From: Pseudomonadales bacterium
GTDB taxonomy: Bacteria > Pseudomonadota > Gammaproteobacteria > Pseudomonadales > Halieaceae
Assembly: GCA_024234815.1 (NCBI GenBank)
Contig: JACKNO010000003.1
Location: 62,001 to 126,000, forward strand
Length of the DNA stretch: 64,000 nt
Direction of reading: 5' to 3'
Shown: positions 34,601 to 42,097 of the stretch, piece after piece
Numbering within the stretch: position 1 is the first letter of the stretch
How the letters are laid out: every line of letters starts with the position of its first letter
Position numbers and translations under genes: made by a program
Notes under the pieces: generated by a model
Database searches by the model: none
Told to the model about the DNA's origin: nothing
What the model saw: only the letters and a program-made list of their open reading frames with translations

Positions 34601-35134
34601 GGCGCTGAGTGAAAGCCACAGGGATGCGCCTTCAACCAGTTCCTTGCCCAGCTCATAAAAGGCGGGGTTGGCCACCGTCCTGCTTTGTTGTGACAGGGCG
34701 ACCTCAACCGGGTCCCTGACAACCTGCACGACACGAATACGTTCTTTCGTATAGCCACATCGCGCGAACACCGACAGCCAGAAATCGAGCAGCTGGCACA
34801 GCCGCGGATCCTTTATCGCGGCCGTTTCGGCACTGCCAAAAATCCCGGTGAACAGTTTGCATGCCCGCGCCTCCCATTCTTCGAGGTTCGCGCTCGCTAT
34901 GCCCGCGCGACCGTCAAACAGGGGGTTATCCCAACTACCGCCCAGAAAACGCAACAGGCTGTCGTTGAACTCGACAATATCCGGGTGCTCGAAAAAGCCC
35001 TTGATGTTCTCCTGGTTCGCGTACTGCTCGGGCAAGCGCAGTTGCGCCCCCATGCACTCGATCGCCGCGGTGCACAGCGAGGTGCCGGAACGGTGAGGCC
35101 CGATGACCAGAATCAGTTGCTTACTATCAGACAT
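31643..35134 (-). CDS. Sulfotransferase / coiled-coil / GT2 / GT4 fusion protein
   Basis: A 1,163-residue protein. Residues 1 to about 285 are a sulfotransferase (LILVIGPHRSGTSLCTAAIECMG; IRVVQVVRDPVEVALSQQ). About 300-400 is a long coiled coil rich in Glu, Gln, Leu and Ala. About 499-720 is a GT2 domain (PLVSIIVPNFNHAPYLRLRL, MLDDASGDDSV, WIAESDDW). About 805-1163 is a GT4 domain (YAFCAGGGETFPIQLANIM; EX7E in RGESFPLVIIECL). I chose ATG 35134; a GTG at 35203 would add 23 residues. One chain could therefore add two sugars and sulfate one of them. The coiled coil may set spacing or length, as in chain-length-controlling GT complexes. Confidence 0.82.
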   Translation of the reverse strand: MSDSKQLILVIGPHRSGTSLCTAAIECMGAQLRLPEQYANQENIKGFFEHPDIVEFNDSLLRFLGGSWDNPLFDGRAGIASANLEEWEARACKLFTGIFGSAETAAIKDPRLCQLLDFWLSVFARCGYTKERIRVVQVVRDPVEVALSQQSRTVANPAFYELGKELVEGASLWLSLSAQALIQARDINSYFIHYDELLARPQQVLPGLARFLQLVPDPERLRLFCAEFVDDSLHRSKADAQATRKLNDQFPQVLEFYAALCALGANCTPGAAAMDAVLDIYREPMTQRALHRSVVPALSRLSDSSRRDRLELERSADVTADLQRQAQELAANTRQIIAEHQAVLTPLRAQLESLEATKEQLQQQRDAQTVELARMSAELKLAGDRISELEGELHYVVEQVRAMEASTSWRLTRPVRALKSFQLASRERAAKALANFKLRSVIAYHRMSVTHPRLAWLGRRALRPFFRLVNRFVPARASHDIAGAGAGLLSPMIYQQYEEAGDFSPLVSIIVPNFNHAPYLRLRLDSIFSQTYRNFEVIMLDDASGDDSVAILSEYHRNHPQNTTLIANQQNSGGVFHQWDRGLKQARGDIIWIAESDDWCTENFLETLVPFFENEAVQLAYSRTVFMDGSGETQTWSINEYLHDIDPAKWDAEFVDTAHRIVAESFAIKNIIPNVSSAIFRNPRQLDVLQDPQWRQMTTCGDWVLYLHLIRGGMLAYSPAACNYYRMHGQNISVRSHSDDRFYAEHEFVAKTARQYFGVGEEVLAQQRTNLIAHWRETRPTYTQEAFDACYSLPRIMAFAPQRAPNLLMASYAFCAGGGETFPIQLANIMKARGYNVTYLDCAREARNEGIRQNLRIDIPVVSDFTQLERIVADFGIDLIHSHHAWVDSTVLDLLPEGSPAKTVVTLHGMYETINEFDLRSILPRLVKRSARLIYVADKNVSSLRNANLQQHAKLVRIDNALEPSEFEPVDRGSLGIADDAFVLTLVSRAMPDKGWAEAIAAVTRAREMSGADIHLLLVGDGAESERLRREELAPFIHLQGFQRNVRGYFALADLGFLPSKFRGESFPLVIIECLQSGRPVLASNLGEIAYMLEGPDGLAGELTELEGESLNLEQLARSIASLATDPVRYQSRLSAVPAAARKFDPDILAAKHDIAYREAMAE

Positions 35135-35292
35135 TGTCAGTTGGATCAGCCTTGGCGTGTCAGTCAGTCTTTGCCAGTTCTCGACAAAGCTCAGGAAAAT
35201 CACCAGTCAACGCGCAGCACAACATGCCACAGGTATCCCCCGGCCAGACCACGCGATCACAATCCCAGGGCCCGCAATTATACTTGTATGAA

Positions 35293-36285
35293 CTAGATTT
35301 TCTTAAACAATGTGGCCGCAATTAAGCCCAGATTGCCAATAAACGATTGCGCATAGATACCGGCGCGTCGCATCCCGAGCAGTCGCGCAAGCAGGCCGGC
35401 ATGACGGGCCCGCTCAAATTCATCCAGGACCCTGCAGCCCTCCGGCGACAGCAGCGCCTGCGATTGCCGTAACGCCGCAATATTGCGGCTGTTCCAGTCC
35501 CTGTTGCGGTTCCGCAAAACCCGCCAGCCACGGAGAACGCGCTCGCGAGCGCCCATGCTTGAACCCACCACGTTGCGCCCATGCTGACGGTATGACAACG
35601 AGGGCTTCGGGTCATAGATAACGGTACCGCCGGCACCCGCCACCAGGAGGTACGTCCACCAGTCCTGGCTGACCACGTCCACCTCGCCGGCGGCGCGCAA
35701 TAAATCGCGGGCGCGGCGGTTCAGGACCATGGTGTTACCGCCCCCGATATTATGCACCAGCGCATTGGCAAATCCCGGGGGGCGGCGAAACAGCGGAGAA
35801 TGGCCCAACGGTCTCCCACTGGCGCTGACAAGGCGGGTGCGGGAACAATACAGCGCCGGTTGGTCCCCGGGCAGCGATGCCAGGGCCGCGGTCGCTCGCG
35901 CCAACTTGTCACTATCCCAGATATCATCCTGGTCCGAGTAGGCGAAATACTGCCCCTCGACCTGGCGGCTGCATACCAATGAGAAGAAATTGGCGACATG
36001 ACCCCGGCCCGGGCCGGGCAGGACCTGAATACTCCCCGCCCCCCAGCGACGGCAATACGATTCGAGAATGGACAGGGTCTCGTCGCCTGAACCGTCATCC
36101 GATACGTACAGGCGTACTGGCAAGCCCTGTTGCCGGCGAATGGAATCCAGCTGCTGCTCGATGAAAGGGGCGCCATTGAAGGTGCACAGCAACACCGCCA
36201 CGGTGGCCCCAGCGCCCGGCGCCTGGCCACTCGCGGCCAGGCTGGCCGTCTCGGCGCTACCCTGACCTATAACCGTAGCCGCCAT
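35293..36285 (-). CDS. Family 2 glycosyltransferase, rhamnosyltransferase-like
   Basis: A 330-residue inverting GT2: TVAVLLCTFNGAPFIEQQLDSI, YVSDDGSGDETL, YFAYSDQDDIWDSDKL (the DXD-type SDQDD site), HNIGGGNTMVLNRRARDLL and QDWWTYLLV. These motifs occur in WbbL-type rhamnosyltransferases. A low-complexity N-terminal stretch of about 27 residues precedes the domain, so the start may be further in. It lies 158 bases before the fusion-protein gene. Confidence 0.85.
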   Translation of the reverse strand: MAATVIGQGSAETASLAASGQAPGAGATVAVLLCTFNGAPFIEQQLDSIRRQQGLPVRLYVSDDGSGDETLSILESYCRRWGAGSIQVLPGPGRGHVANFFSLVCSRQVEGQYFAYSDQDDIWDSDKLARATAALASLPGDQPALYCSRTRLVSASGRPLGHSPLFRRPPGFANALVHNIGGGNTMVLNRRARDLLRAAGEVDVVSQDWWTYLLVAGAGGTVIYDPKPSLSYRQHGRNVVGSSMGARERVLRGWRVLRNRNRDWNSRNIAALRQSQALLSPEGCRVLDEFERARHAGLLARLLGMRRAGIYAQSFIGNLGLIAATLFKKI

Positions 36286-36341
36286 TGCAGGGCGCGGCGT
36301 GCAGCGCCGGAAAAGACCGGTATTCCAGCGCGCAAACCGGC

Positions 36342-37280
36342 CTACTGGGGCGCACCGTCAGCCTGTGGTTTGGGGGTTCCGTAGCGGGAGAAAATCTTCT
36401 CCATCGCTTCGCCGTTGATATAGGCATTGTCGGAAATCGCGAAGCTTCCCACCCAGTCCTTGACGGCCAGCTTGCGGTACTCCATCTCCAGTTCGGCAAT
36501 TATCGCGTCCTTTACGTCGGCATAGGGCAGGAAGTGCTCCTCTTCGACGTCATCCAGCCTGATGATATGCACGCCAAACTGGCTGTTGACCAGGTCTGAA
36601 TACTGACCTTTTTCCTTGATTGCAAACAGGCCCTCTGAATAGCGCGGCGTTACACCCACCTCGCCGAGATGCATCCATTTGTCGAACTTTCCGCCCTTGG
36701 CCTTGGTGCCCGGATCCTCGGAATAGGTTTGCACCATTTCCGCAAAATCCGCGCCCGCACGCAGCTGATCCAGTACCACCTGCGCCTTCTCCATGACTTC
36801 TGCCCGGGAACAGACGCCGGGTGGGCAGGAGAACAGGATGTGCGAGGAGATTCGCTTCTCCGGAACCAGCGCAAACTTTTCCTTTTCAGTCTCGTAGCGC
36901 TCCTCGGCAAGAGCTGTCATATCAGGCACCTGAATGCTCTTGACGAACTGGTCGATAACGAACTTGCGCTGGGCGCCGCGGAGCATGAAAACGTACTCCC
37001 AGTAGGTTTTCGGGTCAGCTTCCGGGGACAGTTTCTCGGTCTCCTGCGCGATCTTCTTGTTTGTTAGCGCCACGTTAAGCAGTTCCAGGCGATCACCCAC
37101 ATCCTCGGCCGCCGATTTCTGCATCTGCGGCGTCCACTGCTCCACGATTTTTTCAAGCTCTTCGTAACTGAGGCCGACCCCGCCGTCCTCCACCACGTTC
37201 TGGGCGATGGCCATGCCCTGGAGTCCCAGGGTGCCTGCTGTGATCAATGCGCTTGCCAGCAAAACTTTCAATCTATTCAT
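36342..37280 (-). CDS. Periplasmic parvulin-type peptidyl-prolyl isomerase (PpiC-like)
   Basis: A 312-residue secreted protein. MNRLKVLLASALITAGTLGLQGMAIA is a signal peptide. The rotamase core lies at about residues 140-240 (ISSHILFSCPP, AGADFAEMVQTYSEDPGTKAKGGKFDKWMHLGEV, FGVHIIRLDDVEEE). Helical flanks give a SurA/PpiD-like arrangement. EpsD-type isomerases are common beside polysaccharide genes. ATG 37280 lies just 33 bases past a strong terminator, so it depends on read-through or a local promoter. Confidence 0.85.
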   Translation of the reverse strand: MNRLKVLLASALITAGTLGLQGMAIAQNVVEDGGVGLSYEELEKIVEQWTPQMQKSAAEDVGDRLELLNVALTNKKIAQETEKLSPEADPKTYWEYVFMLRGAQRKFVIDQFVKSIQVPDMTALAEERYETEKEKFALVPEKRISSHILFSCPPGVCSRAEVMEKAQVVLDQLRAGADFAEMVQTYSEDPGTKAKGGKFDKWMHLGEVGVTPRYSEGLFAIKEKGQYSDLVNSQFGVHIIRLDDVEEEHFLPYADVKDAIIAELEMEYRKLAVKDWVGSFAISDNAYINGEAMEKIFSRYGTPKPQADGAPQ

Positions 37281-37312
37281 ATCACCAAACTTCTCATGCT
37301 TCCCAAATAAAA

Positions 37313-37339
37313 AAACCGACACCCAAAGGGTGTCGGTTT
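37313..37339 (-). terminator. Rho-independent terminator of the abundant secreted protein gene
   Basis: A perfect 12-base stem, AAACCGACACCC (37313-37324) with GGGTGTCGGTTT (37328-37339) and a three-base loop. On the minus strand it is followed by a T tract (TTTTTTTATTT). It sits 24 bases past the stop of the gene at 37363 and 33 bases before the ppiC-like start, so it ends the former and should cut back expression of the latter. Confidence 0.92.
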
Positions 37340-37362
37340 ATTCGATCGACTATCAGTCTGTC

Positions 37363-38955
37363 TTAGGGACCAGAGCTAACAACCGTGTAGCTGTGCTCTA
37401 CGATACGGCCGTAGTTCGCATCAGGGTTTTCACCGAAGTTACGCTGCCAGGCCACGAAGCCAATCAGCGGAACCGGGGTATCAGTAGCTGTACACGCAAC
37501 CGGGATCGGAGCTGCCAGAGTCGGCTGACCGTTCGGAGCCAGGCCTGTGAAGTCACAGATCGCCTGAGTAGTACCAGCGTACTGAGTCACAGCCAGGTTA
37601 GCCCAACCAGCTTGCGCGCCGGCAGGTACCGGTACGCTGATGGTCTTCTCTGCGCCGAGTACGTCGAACTCGCCCCACTGAACCACGTTAACTTCCTGGT
37701 CCAGCACGTCGACTGTGATCTCACCAGGAGGCTGGGGAGATACAACCAGGTCGCCTTCGTCAACCACGATGCCGCGCTCTTCACGATCGTAGACAGAGAA
37801 GATTGCTGTCATCGGGATATCACGGAAGTCACAGTTTGCACCGGTATCTTCATCGTAGTTGTCAGCACCCGGAACACCAGGTCCACACTTGGTCTCTGAG
37901 CCAGGAGCGATAGACGCCAGGTAGGCGAACAGGTTGGTCATGTTGTACTGGCCGGGAGTGGTAACAACCCAGTCGGTATCCACGCTGAACTGCTCGGTGG
38001 TGTTCCTTGACCAGTCGTTGATCACTTCGGTACCACCGATAGCGTCACGAACTTCCTCGTAAGCGCCACGATCGCCAGCACCCATGATAGGCTCAACAAC
38101 TGCGCTGAATACAGCGCCGCCGTTCAGGTCAGGATAGTCAAAACCCTGCAGGTCGCCGTCGAACAGACCGAACTTCTGGTTGGTCATTGAAGCACCTTCC
38201 ATGAAGTCAGCGATGTGTACAGCGTCGTTACCGAATTCAGTACCGGTCTCGTCGCTCTTGATGAAGTAGGAAACCTTCAGGACGTTAGGGGTATCGGTGT
38301 AGGTGTTGGATACGGTGGTTGAAGAACCGGCTGAGGCCAGCTGGTTGGTCAGTACCGAGGAGATTACACCCTTGCGAGTCTGGCTGGTGTTTGAGCCGTA
38401 ATCGGCGGGATCAGCACCCGGGAAGAAGTTGTCGCGAACGCGCGCACAGTCAGCCGGTACACCGCTGGAGTGAATGGCTTTCTGGGAGATAGGCTGGTCT
38501 GCAGCGGCAGAAGCCATACCGATAACTTCGATGTAGCCTTCTTCAGCGCCTTCACGGTAGATGTTGGGCATAACGAAGTACTGACCGTCGGCGCCATTGT
38601 AGGCAGGAGCGGTACAGGAATTATCGTTGCTGTAGAAGCGAATCTGCTCGCCAGACGCCTGCACGTAACCGGTGTATACGTCATTCGGTGACAGGATTAC
38701 GTTGAAATCCAGTGCGTCCATGGAATCTACAGCGCGACGCAGGCGGATTTTTACAACCTGGGTGGCTTCGCTGGTGTTGATAACAGATACACCAGTTGAG
38801 TAACCCTTCTGAGTTGTGTAGTAAGGAACGATTGCCATGTCGCCCAGGCCGCTGTTATCGGCCAGTACGGCTTGAGCGTTGACAATTCCCGCGTAGCCAG
38901 CGGACGCAGCAGCAACTGCAGCGACCAGGCCTAGAGGTTTGAACGTTGTTTTCAT
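37363..38955 (-). CDS. Secreted protein of unknown function, probably highly expressed
   Basis: A 530-residue protein with a signal peptide (MKTTFKPLGLVAAVAAASAG, then YAGIVNAQA, likely cleaved after Ala-Gln-Ala). The mature part is acidic, rich in Thr, Ser, Asn and Gly, with beta-type repeats and several cysteines. I recognise no family. It opens LADNSGLGDMAIVPYYTTQKGYSTGVSVINTS and closes with YGRIVEHSYTVVSS; there is no PEP-CTERM or sorting tail. Codon use (many GTA, GTT, AAC, GGT) differs from the GC-rich neighbours, as for highly expressed genes. Promoter, ribosome site and terminator are all strong. Confidence 0.85.
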   Translation of the reverse strand: MKTTFKPLGLVAAVAAASAGYAGIVNAQAVLADNSGLGDMAIVPYYTTQKGYSTGVSVINTSEATQVVKIRLRRAVDSMDALDFNVILSPNDVYTGYVQASGEQIRFYSNDNSCTAPAYNGADGQYFVMPNIYREGAEEGYIEVIGMASAAADQPISQKAIHSSGVPADCARVRDNFFPGADPADYGSNTSQTRKGVISSVLTNQLASAGSSTTVSNTYTDTPNVLKVSYFIKSDETGTEFGNDAVHIADFMEGASMTNQKFGLFDGDLQGFDYPDLNGGAVFSAVVEPIMGAGDRGAYEEVRDAIGGTEVINDWSRNTTEQFSVDTDWVVTTPGQYNMTNLFAYLASIAPGSETKCGPGVPGADNYDEDTGANCDFRDIPMTAIFSVYDREERGIVVDEGDLVVSPQPPGEITVDVLDQEVNVVQWGEFDVLGAEKTISVPVPAGAQAGWANLAVTQYAGTTQAICDFTGLAPNGQPTLAAPIPVACTATDTPVPLIGFVAWQRNFGENPDANYGRIVEHSYTVVSSGP

Positions 38956-38962
38956 TTGGAGA

Positions 38963-38968
38963 CTCCTA
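38963..38968 (-). promoter_or_regulatory. Strong ribosome-binding site (TAGGAG)
   Basis: On the minus strand TAGGAG lies seven bases before ATG 38955, an ideal spacing. It fixes the start of the secreted protein and fits a highly translated gene. Confidence 0.85.
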
Positions 38969-39012
38969 ATGATTTCACTTTGTTACAATCAGTTACATAG
39001 ATTGCTAGCGCT

Positions 39013-39040
39013 ATTATTGCTAGCTGCAGCCAGCTGTCAA
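39013..39040 (-). promoter_or_regulatory. Near-consensus sigma-70 promoter of the secreted protein gene
   Basis: On the minus strand TTGACA (39035-39040) is followed after 16 bases by AATAAT (39013-39018), five of six matches to TATAAT. The start codon is 57 bases further on, with an AT-rich leader. It lies within the 98-base gap before the lipoprotein-like gene, whose stop is only 14 bases upstream. Confidence 0.8.
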
Positions 39041-39053
39041 CCTCGTAAAACAT

Positions 39054-39506
39054 CTAATAGTTGGCACTAAACCACCATTCACCATCCGCGAATATCCACC
39101 TTTCGCGCAGGTTGTTTGGAATCGGGCCAACTAATAAAGAGGCAGTAGAAGTTTGTTTGGTAGGCTTGGACATGACCCTCGCCACCACACTTGCCACAGC
39201 TGCGGGGGCATCATAGTTAACAAATTCAACCCCTGTCAACTCCCACTCCACCGCATAAGAAAACTTTTTTACATACAATTGCTTAGGAAAACTAGCTCGA
39301 AAAGTGGGTGTAGTAAACTCCCAGGCTTTTTCGAAGTCCCGCTCGGAGAGCGCCTGCCACCGGTCCCGCACCCTCTGTTCGAGCGCGGCCACCTGTTTTT
39401 CGGTCAACTGATCGGAGTCGGTACAGGCGCCGCAAACCAGGGCCAGCAACACCACCACCCACGTTCGGCAAACGCCCCTGGAAAAGCCTATATTTGAACG
39501 CAACAT
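39054..39506 (-). CDS. Small lipoprotein-like exported protein, unknown function
   Basis: A 150-residue protein with an N-terminal hydrophobic stretch (RTWVVVLLALVCGACTDSDQL) ending at Cys28, which looks like a lipobox, though Cys rather than Leu is at -3. The mature part has a helical start and a beta-rich end (EFVNYDAPAAVASVVARVM; RWIFADGEWWFS), in the style of small NTF2-like or DUF4440-type periplasmic proteins. I cannot assign it. The coding DNA is more AT-rich than the neighbours. It is transcribed towards the secreted protein gene, which has its own promoter. Confidence 0.7.
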   Translation of the reverse strand: MLRSNIGFSRGVCRTWVVVLLALVCGACTDSDQLTEKQVAALEQRVRDRWQALSERDFEKAWEFTTPTFRASFPKQLYVKKFSYAVEWELTGVEFVNYDAPAAVASVVARVMSKPTKQTSTASLLVGPIPNNLRERWIFADGEWWFSANY

Positions 39507-39879
39507 ACTGTCTTTATTACCTTTTTTGGCAGGAGGCGCGGATTATACCGAAGCCCTTGGGCAAAACAAGCGCATGCAAAACGAGTCCCGGAGCCTCCCG
39601 GGCGCGACCCCGGCATCCGCGGCGGCCCAGGCCCCGGTGGCGACCGATGGCGACGCCGATCCCGCTTCGCCGCCCCCGGGCTGTGAATAAGCCATCGATC
39701 CCGGGGTGTCCCCGGGGGCCGGCGCCAACCGGTCCGGGACCCGGGGTACCAGTAAATTAGCTGCGAAAAAGTACCGGAAATTACATGCCGAAATCAGGGG
39801 TATTCCGCCGGATTTCGCATATTTGGCGCCCCTTCTGGCGAGGCGGGCGGCAACCGCTGGCACTTACTCTTCCGAAGCC
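39507..39879 (-). other. Gene-free stretch of 373 bases
   Basis: Nothing convincing is encoded here; the one frame covering most of it on the minus strand has no recognisable family or ribosome site. It holds a GC-rich perfect inverted repeat, CCCGGGG-TGT-CCCCGGG (39710-39726), without a T tract, and a short CGAAATC/GATTTCG pair (39789-39817). It lies past the gspD stop, so one of these could help end the secretion operon. Confidence 0.6.
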
Positions 39880-42057
39880 TCACTTGGCCGGCATTTCTAT
39901 CAATTCCATGTGGCGGATCTGCGAGCGCATCTCCTCACTCACTTCCCTCAGGTCCTGTTCGTTGTAGATGGCCCGGGGAGTGATGATAACCAGCAGTTCC
40001 GTGCGAGTATCCTCTTTATCAACACTGCCGAAGATGGGGCCCACTACAGGCAGCTTATGCAAAAAGGGAACACCGGTTTCATTGCTCTTGGCATTCTCGC
40101 GGATCAAGCCGCCCAGGACCACCGACTCGTGGGAACGCACCGCCACCCGGCTCATGATCGCCCGCTCCAGGAAGGTGGGGTTGCCCCTGGAATCCACGGT
40201 GCCCACGTCGGTAACGGACTGCTCGATCTGCATGGTGACCAGCCCGCCGGCATTAACCGAGGGGCGCACATTGAGCTGCACACCGGTGTCGCGGTAGGTG
40301 ACATTCTGGGTGGCGAAGCCGCCATCGTTGATAGTCTCGCCGGAAATGACAGGCACCTGGTTACCCACGTGGATATAGGCGTCGTGGTTATCCAGAACCA
40401 TCACCGATGGTGTCGAGATCACGTTGATCAGGTTGTCCTCGGACAGCGCGTTCAGTACCGCGCTGATATCCCCGATACTGTTGGTCACCGCATAGGAAAA
40501 GCCCGGCACGATAACTGACGGGGCCGCCGTGGCGGCTGTTGTCAGCAATCCGCGACCATTATAGTCATCGCCTATACCATTCTTGAATGTCCATTCCAGG
40601 CCGTAGCGCAGCTTGTCGGTGAGGGTAACCTCGAGAATGCTCGCCTCGATCACCACCTGGGTGGCCTCGATATCCAGTTGATCCAGCGCGGTCTTGATGA
40701 TTCGGAACTGCATACCCGTGGAATAGATCATCAGCGCATTGTTTTCTTCGTCCGCCACCACCCGCACATCACCGAGCAGGCTGTTGCCGTCTCCGGCCGC
40801 CAGGGAGACAGTGGAAATACTCTCACCCCGGTCAGCACCACGGTTATTGTTGCCGGGCTGGTAGTTACCCGAGGTGGCGGAAGACGAACCGATGGATTCC
40901 GGCGACATGCCCGGCGCGATTCCCCCGCCCCCTGCGGAACCGGTGTTGCTCCTGGAACTTCCCGGTTGCTGCGTCATATTTCCGGAGTAGATGCTATTGA
41001 GCAACGTTGCCAGCCGCTCCGCGGTCGTGTTCTGCACCGGGTACACGTAGAGGCGCATATCCGCCTCGGAATAGTAGGCTTCATCGAGGCGCTCTATCCA
41101 TTTTTGGACGATATCCAGGTAGTGCGCCCTGGGGCTCACCACCATAATACTGTTGAGGCGCTCAATGGGAATGACACGGATCAACTGGGACCAGTCGCCA
41201 CTTTGGCCGTCCGGCCCACCACCGGTGGACAGCACCGCCGAAATCGCCTGGTTGACCTCCTCGGCGCTGCTGTTCTCCAGCCGGAAAATCCCCACCGACA
41301 TGCCTGCCAGCATGTCCACGTCGAAGGTCTGAACCATGTCCAGCCAGCCCTGCAACTGGGCGCTGGTGCCGGCCAGCATCAACAGGTTGCGAACATTGTC
41401 GACCCGCACAAACGCGGCCGGGTCGGCCACCGGCTGCAGGATCTCGGCCATATTGGACGCACTGATGTATTGCAGCGGCACTATAATCGTGGCGAAACCG
41501 GGGCCCTTGCTATGCGGATTGGAGACCTTGGGGGAGAGTCGCGCGCCGTTGGCTTCTCCCGTCACCAGGAAGCGGCCATCGCTGCCGCGAATCATCAGTA
41601 CATTATTGGCCTTGAGCAGGGACTCCAGCACGCTGAACAACTCGTCACGGGGTATGGGGGTGCGGGTGCGCAGCGTGACCTCACCGTTAATCGGCTGGTC
41701 CACCACGTAATCCAGCTTCAGGATATCGCCCAGAATGGCGTGCATTACCTCGCTCAGGGGGGCCTGCTCGAAATTGATACTGACGTCCTCACCCAGGAAG
41801 CGGATGGGCTCCTCCACGGGCGGCATCTTGACTTGCCGATCGGTACCGCGATAGATCACCGGCGCGCTGTTGCCCGACTCCTCCGCCTTGGAATCGGCCA
41901 GATCCGCGGCGGACTTTGACAGCGCCGCCGACGCGTCCACTCGCGGTTTGGCCGCCGCGTCAGTCGTTACGGTCGTGGTGACGCCCGTGTCGCGGTCCGT
42001 CGCCGTGCAACTGGTCAGCAACACGATTGCTGCGGCGGCGATTATTTTTTTAAGCAT
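39880..42057 (-). CDS. gspD: Type II secretion secretin GspD, lipoprotein type
   Basis: A 725-residue outer-membrane secretin. The N terminus, ending LLTSC with Cys17, is a lipoprotein signal, so it may reach the outer membrane without a GspS pilotin. N0 follows (EEPIRFLGEDVSINFEQAPLSEVM), then the N1-N3 repeats (FATIIVPLQYISASNMAEIL) and the secretin core (VGNQVPVISGETI, VVLGGLIRENAKSN, VPFLHKLPVVGPIFG). It is the last gene of the operon, and 40 bases separate its start from the upstream gspN-like gene. Confidence 0.95.
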   Translation of the reverse strand: MLKKIIAAAAIVLLTSCTATDRDTGVTTTVTTDAAAKPRVDASAALSKSAADLADSKAEESGNSAPVIYRGTDRQVKMPPVEEPIRFLGEDVSINFEQAPLSEVMHAILGDILKLDYVVDQPINGEVTLRTRTPIPRDELFSVLESLLKANNVLMIRGSDGRFLVTGEANGARLSPKVSNPHSKGPGFATIIVPLQYISASNMAEILQPVADPAAFVRVDNVRNLLMLAGTSAQLQGWLDMVQTFDVDMLAGMSVGIFRLENSSAEEVNQAISAVLSTGGGPDGQSGDWSQLIRVIPIERLNSIMVVSPRAHYLDIVQKWIERLDEAYYSEADMRLYVYPVQNTTAERLATLLNSIYSGNMTQQPGSSRSNTGSAGGGGIAPGMSPESIGSSSATSGNYQPGNNNRGADRGESISTVSLAAGDGNSLLGDVRVVADEENNALMIYSTGMQFRIIKTALDQLDIEATQVVIEASILEVTLTDKLRYGLEWTFKNGIGDDYNGRGLLTTAATAAPSVIVPGFSYAVTNSIGDISAVLNALSEDNLINVISTPSVMVLDNHDAYIHVGNQVPVISGETINDGGFATQNVTYRDTGVQLNVRPSVNAGGLVTMQIEQSVTDVGTVDSRGNPTFLERAIMSRVAVRSHESVVLGGLIRENAKSNETGVPFLHKLPVVGPIFGSVDKEDTRTELLVIITPRAIYNEQDLREVSEEMRSQIRHMELIEMPAK

Positions 42058-42097
42058 GAATTGTCCCGGTCGTCTTTTATAGTTTGTGCTGCATTAT

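Noticed and set aside
37363..38955. A PEP-CTERM or LPXTG-like anchored surface protein
   Set aside because: The C terminus (EHSYTVVSSGP) has no sorting motif, hydrophobic helix or basic tail.
39507..39879. A small minus-strand gene (106 residues at 39543-39863)
   Set aside because: No motif, no ribosome site, and its composition follows the GC-rich background with many Ala, Pro and Arg.
40678..41919. A 413-residue plus-strand frame opposite gspD
   Set aside because: gspD is certain by motifs and context; the other strand shows repeated His/Arg-rich shadow sequence.
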